Assembly (NCBI GenBank): GCA_028695865.1
Contig: JAQVID010000119.1
Location: 1 to 7,858, forward strand
Source of the DNA: Thermoguttaceae bacterium
Lineage (GTDB): Bacteria > Planctomycetota > Planctomycetia > Pirellulales > Thermoguttaceae
Direction of reading: 5' to 3'
Length of the DNA stretch: 7,858 bases
In this document: positions 7,051 to 7,858 of the stretch, in pieces
How the letters are laid out: each line of letters begins with the position of its first letter
Numbering within the stretch: the stretch's first letter is position 1
Made by a program: the position numbers and the translations under genes
The notes under the pieces: model-generated
Seen by the model: the letters and a program-made list of their open reading frames with translations, nothing else
The model's database searches: none
What the model was told of the DNA's origin: nothing

Positions 7051-7261
7051 TTGGAAGATTAGTTCTTTGTTTTTTTGCCCCCCCGCATTGACCAAGAGAT
7101 TAAGGACGATATAATTGATTTTAATATTTTTACGCGGTTGCCTGCGTAGAGTTGGTCGTTAGGGCCCGTTGTGGTTTGAGCGACGCGAGTTTAAGTATGT
7201 TGTCTGCGAGTTTTGCTTTTTATTCTAATAGATAAAAAAAGAGACTTATATCAGACAGGTA

Positions 7262-7334
<73 letters not shown>

Positions 7335-7343
7335 TTCAATCAT

Positions 7344-7383
7344 AAAACATAGGTACCGTATTTTACGGGACCTATGTTTTTTT
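7344..7383 (+). terminator. Intrinsic terminator after tRNA-Lys
   Basis: The arms AAAACATAGGT-A-CCGTA and TACGG-G-ACCTATGTTTT pair over 16 bp with one A/G mismatch and a TTT loop, followed by a run of seven T (7377-7383). This is a textbook rho-independent terminator for the tRNA transcript. The opposite side has only four A before the stem, so activity in the reverse direction would be weaker. Confidence 0.9.
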
Positions 7384-7456
7384 GTTTACATTCTTTTAAT
7401 GTTGTTTTTATCTTATTTTACCCCGAGGTGCCCAAAAGGTGCCCATTGTTTGATGA

Positions 7457-7858
7457 TGTTTTGTAGCGATATGGTTTTCAGAGCGAAAGCAACAGATTCC
7501 ATGTCCGGTCATTATTCCGGAAATTTTTATCTGTTCCTCCGCAAAACCCGTCGTTAATTCTGCCGAAACACCCGCCGAAAAACTCTTCGAAAATTCCTTC
7601 GGTCAATCGTTTGGAAAGAGCCGTTCACCATTCAGAATGGCGCCTTTGGGGAAGCCGCAATCTTTTTTCCTCTGTGCTTCTGAAGTTCCGGCCCCTCTCA
7701 AAATATCGACGTTGCCCCTGATCCCGCCAAAGTTCGCCCCGAGTTGCCCGGCTTCTCCCTTTTGCGAAAGAATACCCGACCGAGCAAAAGAAACGCGTCA
7801 GTCGCACGCTGTTCGAATTGAGAGTCGCAAAACAGGCCAGGAAACACAAAAAGCCCCG
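7457..7858 (+). pseudogene. Possible frameshifted gene remnant running off the right edge
   Basis: No intact gene is present after the terminator, but plus-strand coding-like text shifts frame. From 7457 a frame without a start reads ...NSAETPAEKLFENSFGQSFG (about 7556-7615). The next frame continues EPFTIQNGAFGEAAIFFPLCF (7618-7680), meets TGA at 7681-7683, then reads SSGPSQNIDVAPDPAKVRPE and on to about 7780. The third frame then gives RVSRTLFELRVAKQARKHKKP to the edge. These pieces have G-rich first codon positions like real genes, and joined they make one coherent polar, basic-ended protein. The first frame is in fact open from 7457 to the edge (134 codons, ATG at 7637), so a single intact partial gene is the alternative. 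Family unknown; calling this a pseudogene is an inference. Confidence 0.28.

Larger units (their letters stand above)
6571..7261. other. Gene-poor region between the lipoprotein gene and tRNA-Lys
   Basis: No convincing gene is seen. The frame running out of repeat unit 3 ends at TAG 6721-6723 and resembles no known family. A 27-codon ATG frame at 6814-6897 (MGKRVKVRETNRRFILASSV...) has no ribosome binding site. The region holds an ATAACTC repeat cluster (6776-6802), a 17 bp tandem repeat (6982-7050), and adjacent runs of seven T and seven C around 7072-7085. I could not find a clear terminator for the lipoprotein unit, nor a good promoter for the tRNA; TTATAT at 7246-7251 is a possible -10 only. 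Confidence 0.6.

Noticed and set aside
7408..7602. Minus-strand frame after the terminator ending ...MGTFWAPRGKIR, as a possible integrase tail
   Set aside because: No tyrosine recombinase motif is visible, a TGA at 7603-7605 closes the frame upstream, and the plus strand gives a more continuous reading.
7625..7849. Minus-strand ATG frame of 74 codons at the right edge
   Set aside because: Product is very Arg-rich (GRSRATRGEL, LRLPQRRHSEW), typical of an antisense reading of the coding-like plus strand.

Overview
The window looks like an accessory-poor stretch of a chromosome from a diderm (outer-membrane) bacterium, most likely a member of the Planctomycetota. The reasons are the style of a very long AsmA-like protein with a Pro/Gln/Ser-rich linker, a small CxxT/GWW-type protein of a kind I associate with planctomycetes, a LolA-like lipoprotein with a Pro/Thr/Ala tail, weak Shine-Dalgarno sites, and wide AT-rich gaps between genes. 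This taxonomic call is an inference from family recognition, not from a marker gene.

Layout. (1) At 1-393 a minus-strand gene runs off the left edge; only its N-terminal 131 residues are present (long basic leader, hydrophobic segment, Ser/Ala/Pro-rich stretch). (2) 394-724 is AT-rich and mostly unexplained; it carries a short inverted repeat and a plus-strand open frame with no start codon. (3) 725-4375 (minus) is the dominant gene, a 1216-residue AsmA-like protein anchored in the inner membrane. It has a near-consensus promoter at 4475-4503 and a possible 19-codon leader ORF that stops two bases before its GTG start. (4) 4813-6394 (plus) is a divergent two-gene unit: a conserved small cytoplasmic protein of unknown function, then a LolA-like lipoprotein whose start lies one base after the preceding stop. 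(5) The 3' end of the lipoprotein gene has been duplicated in tandem: three copies of an 85-87 bp unit at 6313-6570, each carrying the stop codon. (6) 6571-7261 is gene-poor and holds a heptamer/inverted-repeat cluster and a four-copy 17 bp tandem repeat. (7) A tRNA-Lys(UUU) at 7262-7334 is followed by a strong intrinsic terminator. (8) 7400-7858 has no intact gene; coding-like stretches in three plus frames suggest a frameshifted gene remnant.

How the genes may work together. The AsmA-like protein and the LolA-like lipoprotein both belong to fold families that handle lipids or lipoproteins in the envelope, and they are transcribed divergently from one intergenic region. A shared envelope theme is reasonable, but nothing in the sequence proves a common pathway. 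I see no CRISPR array, transposase, phage gene, toxin-antitoxin pair or defence system here, and I do not claim a new system. The most unusual features are the tandemly duplicated gene end and the possible leader peptide coupled to the AsmA-like gene.
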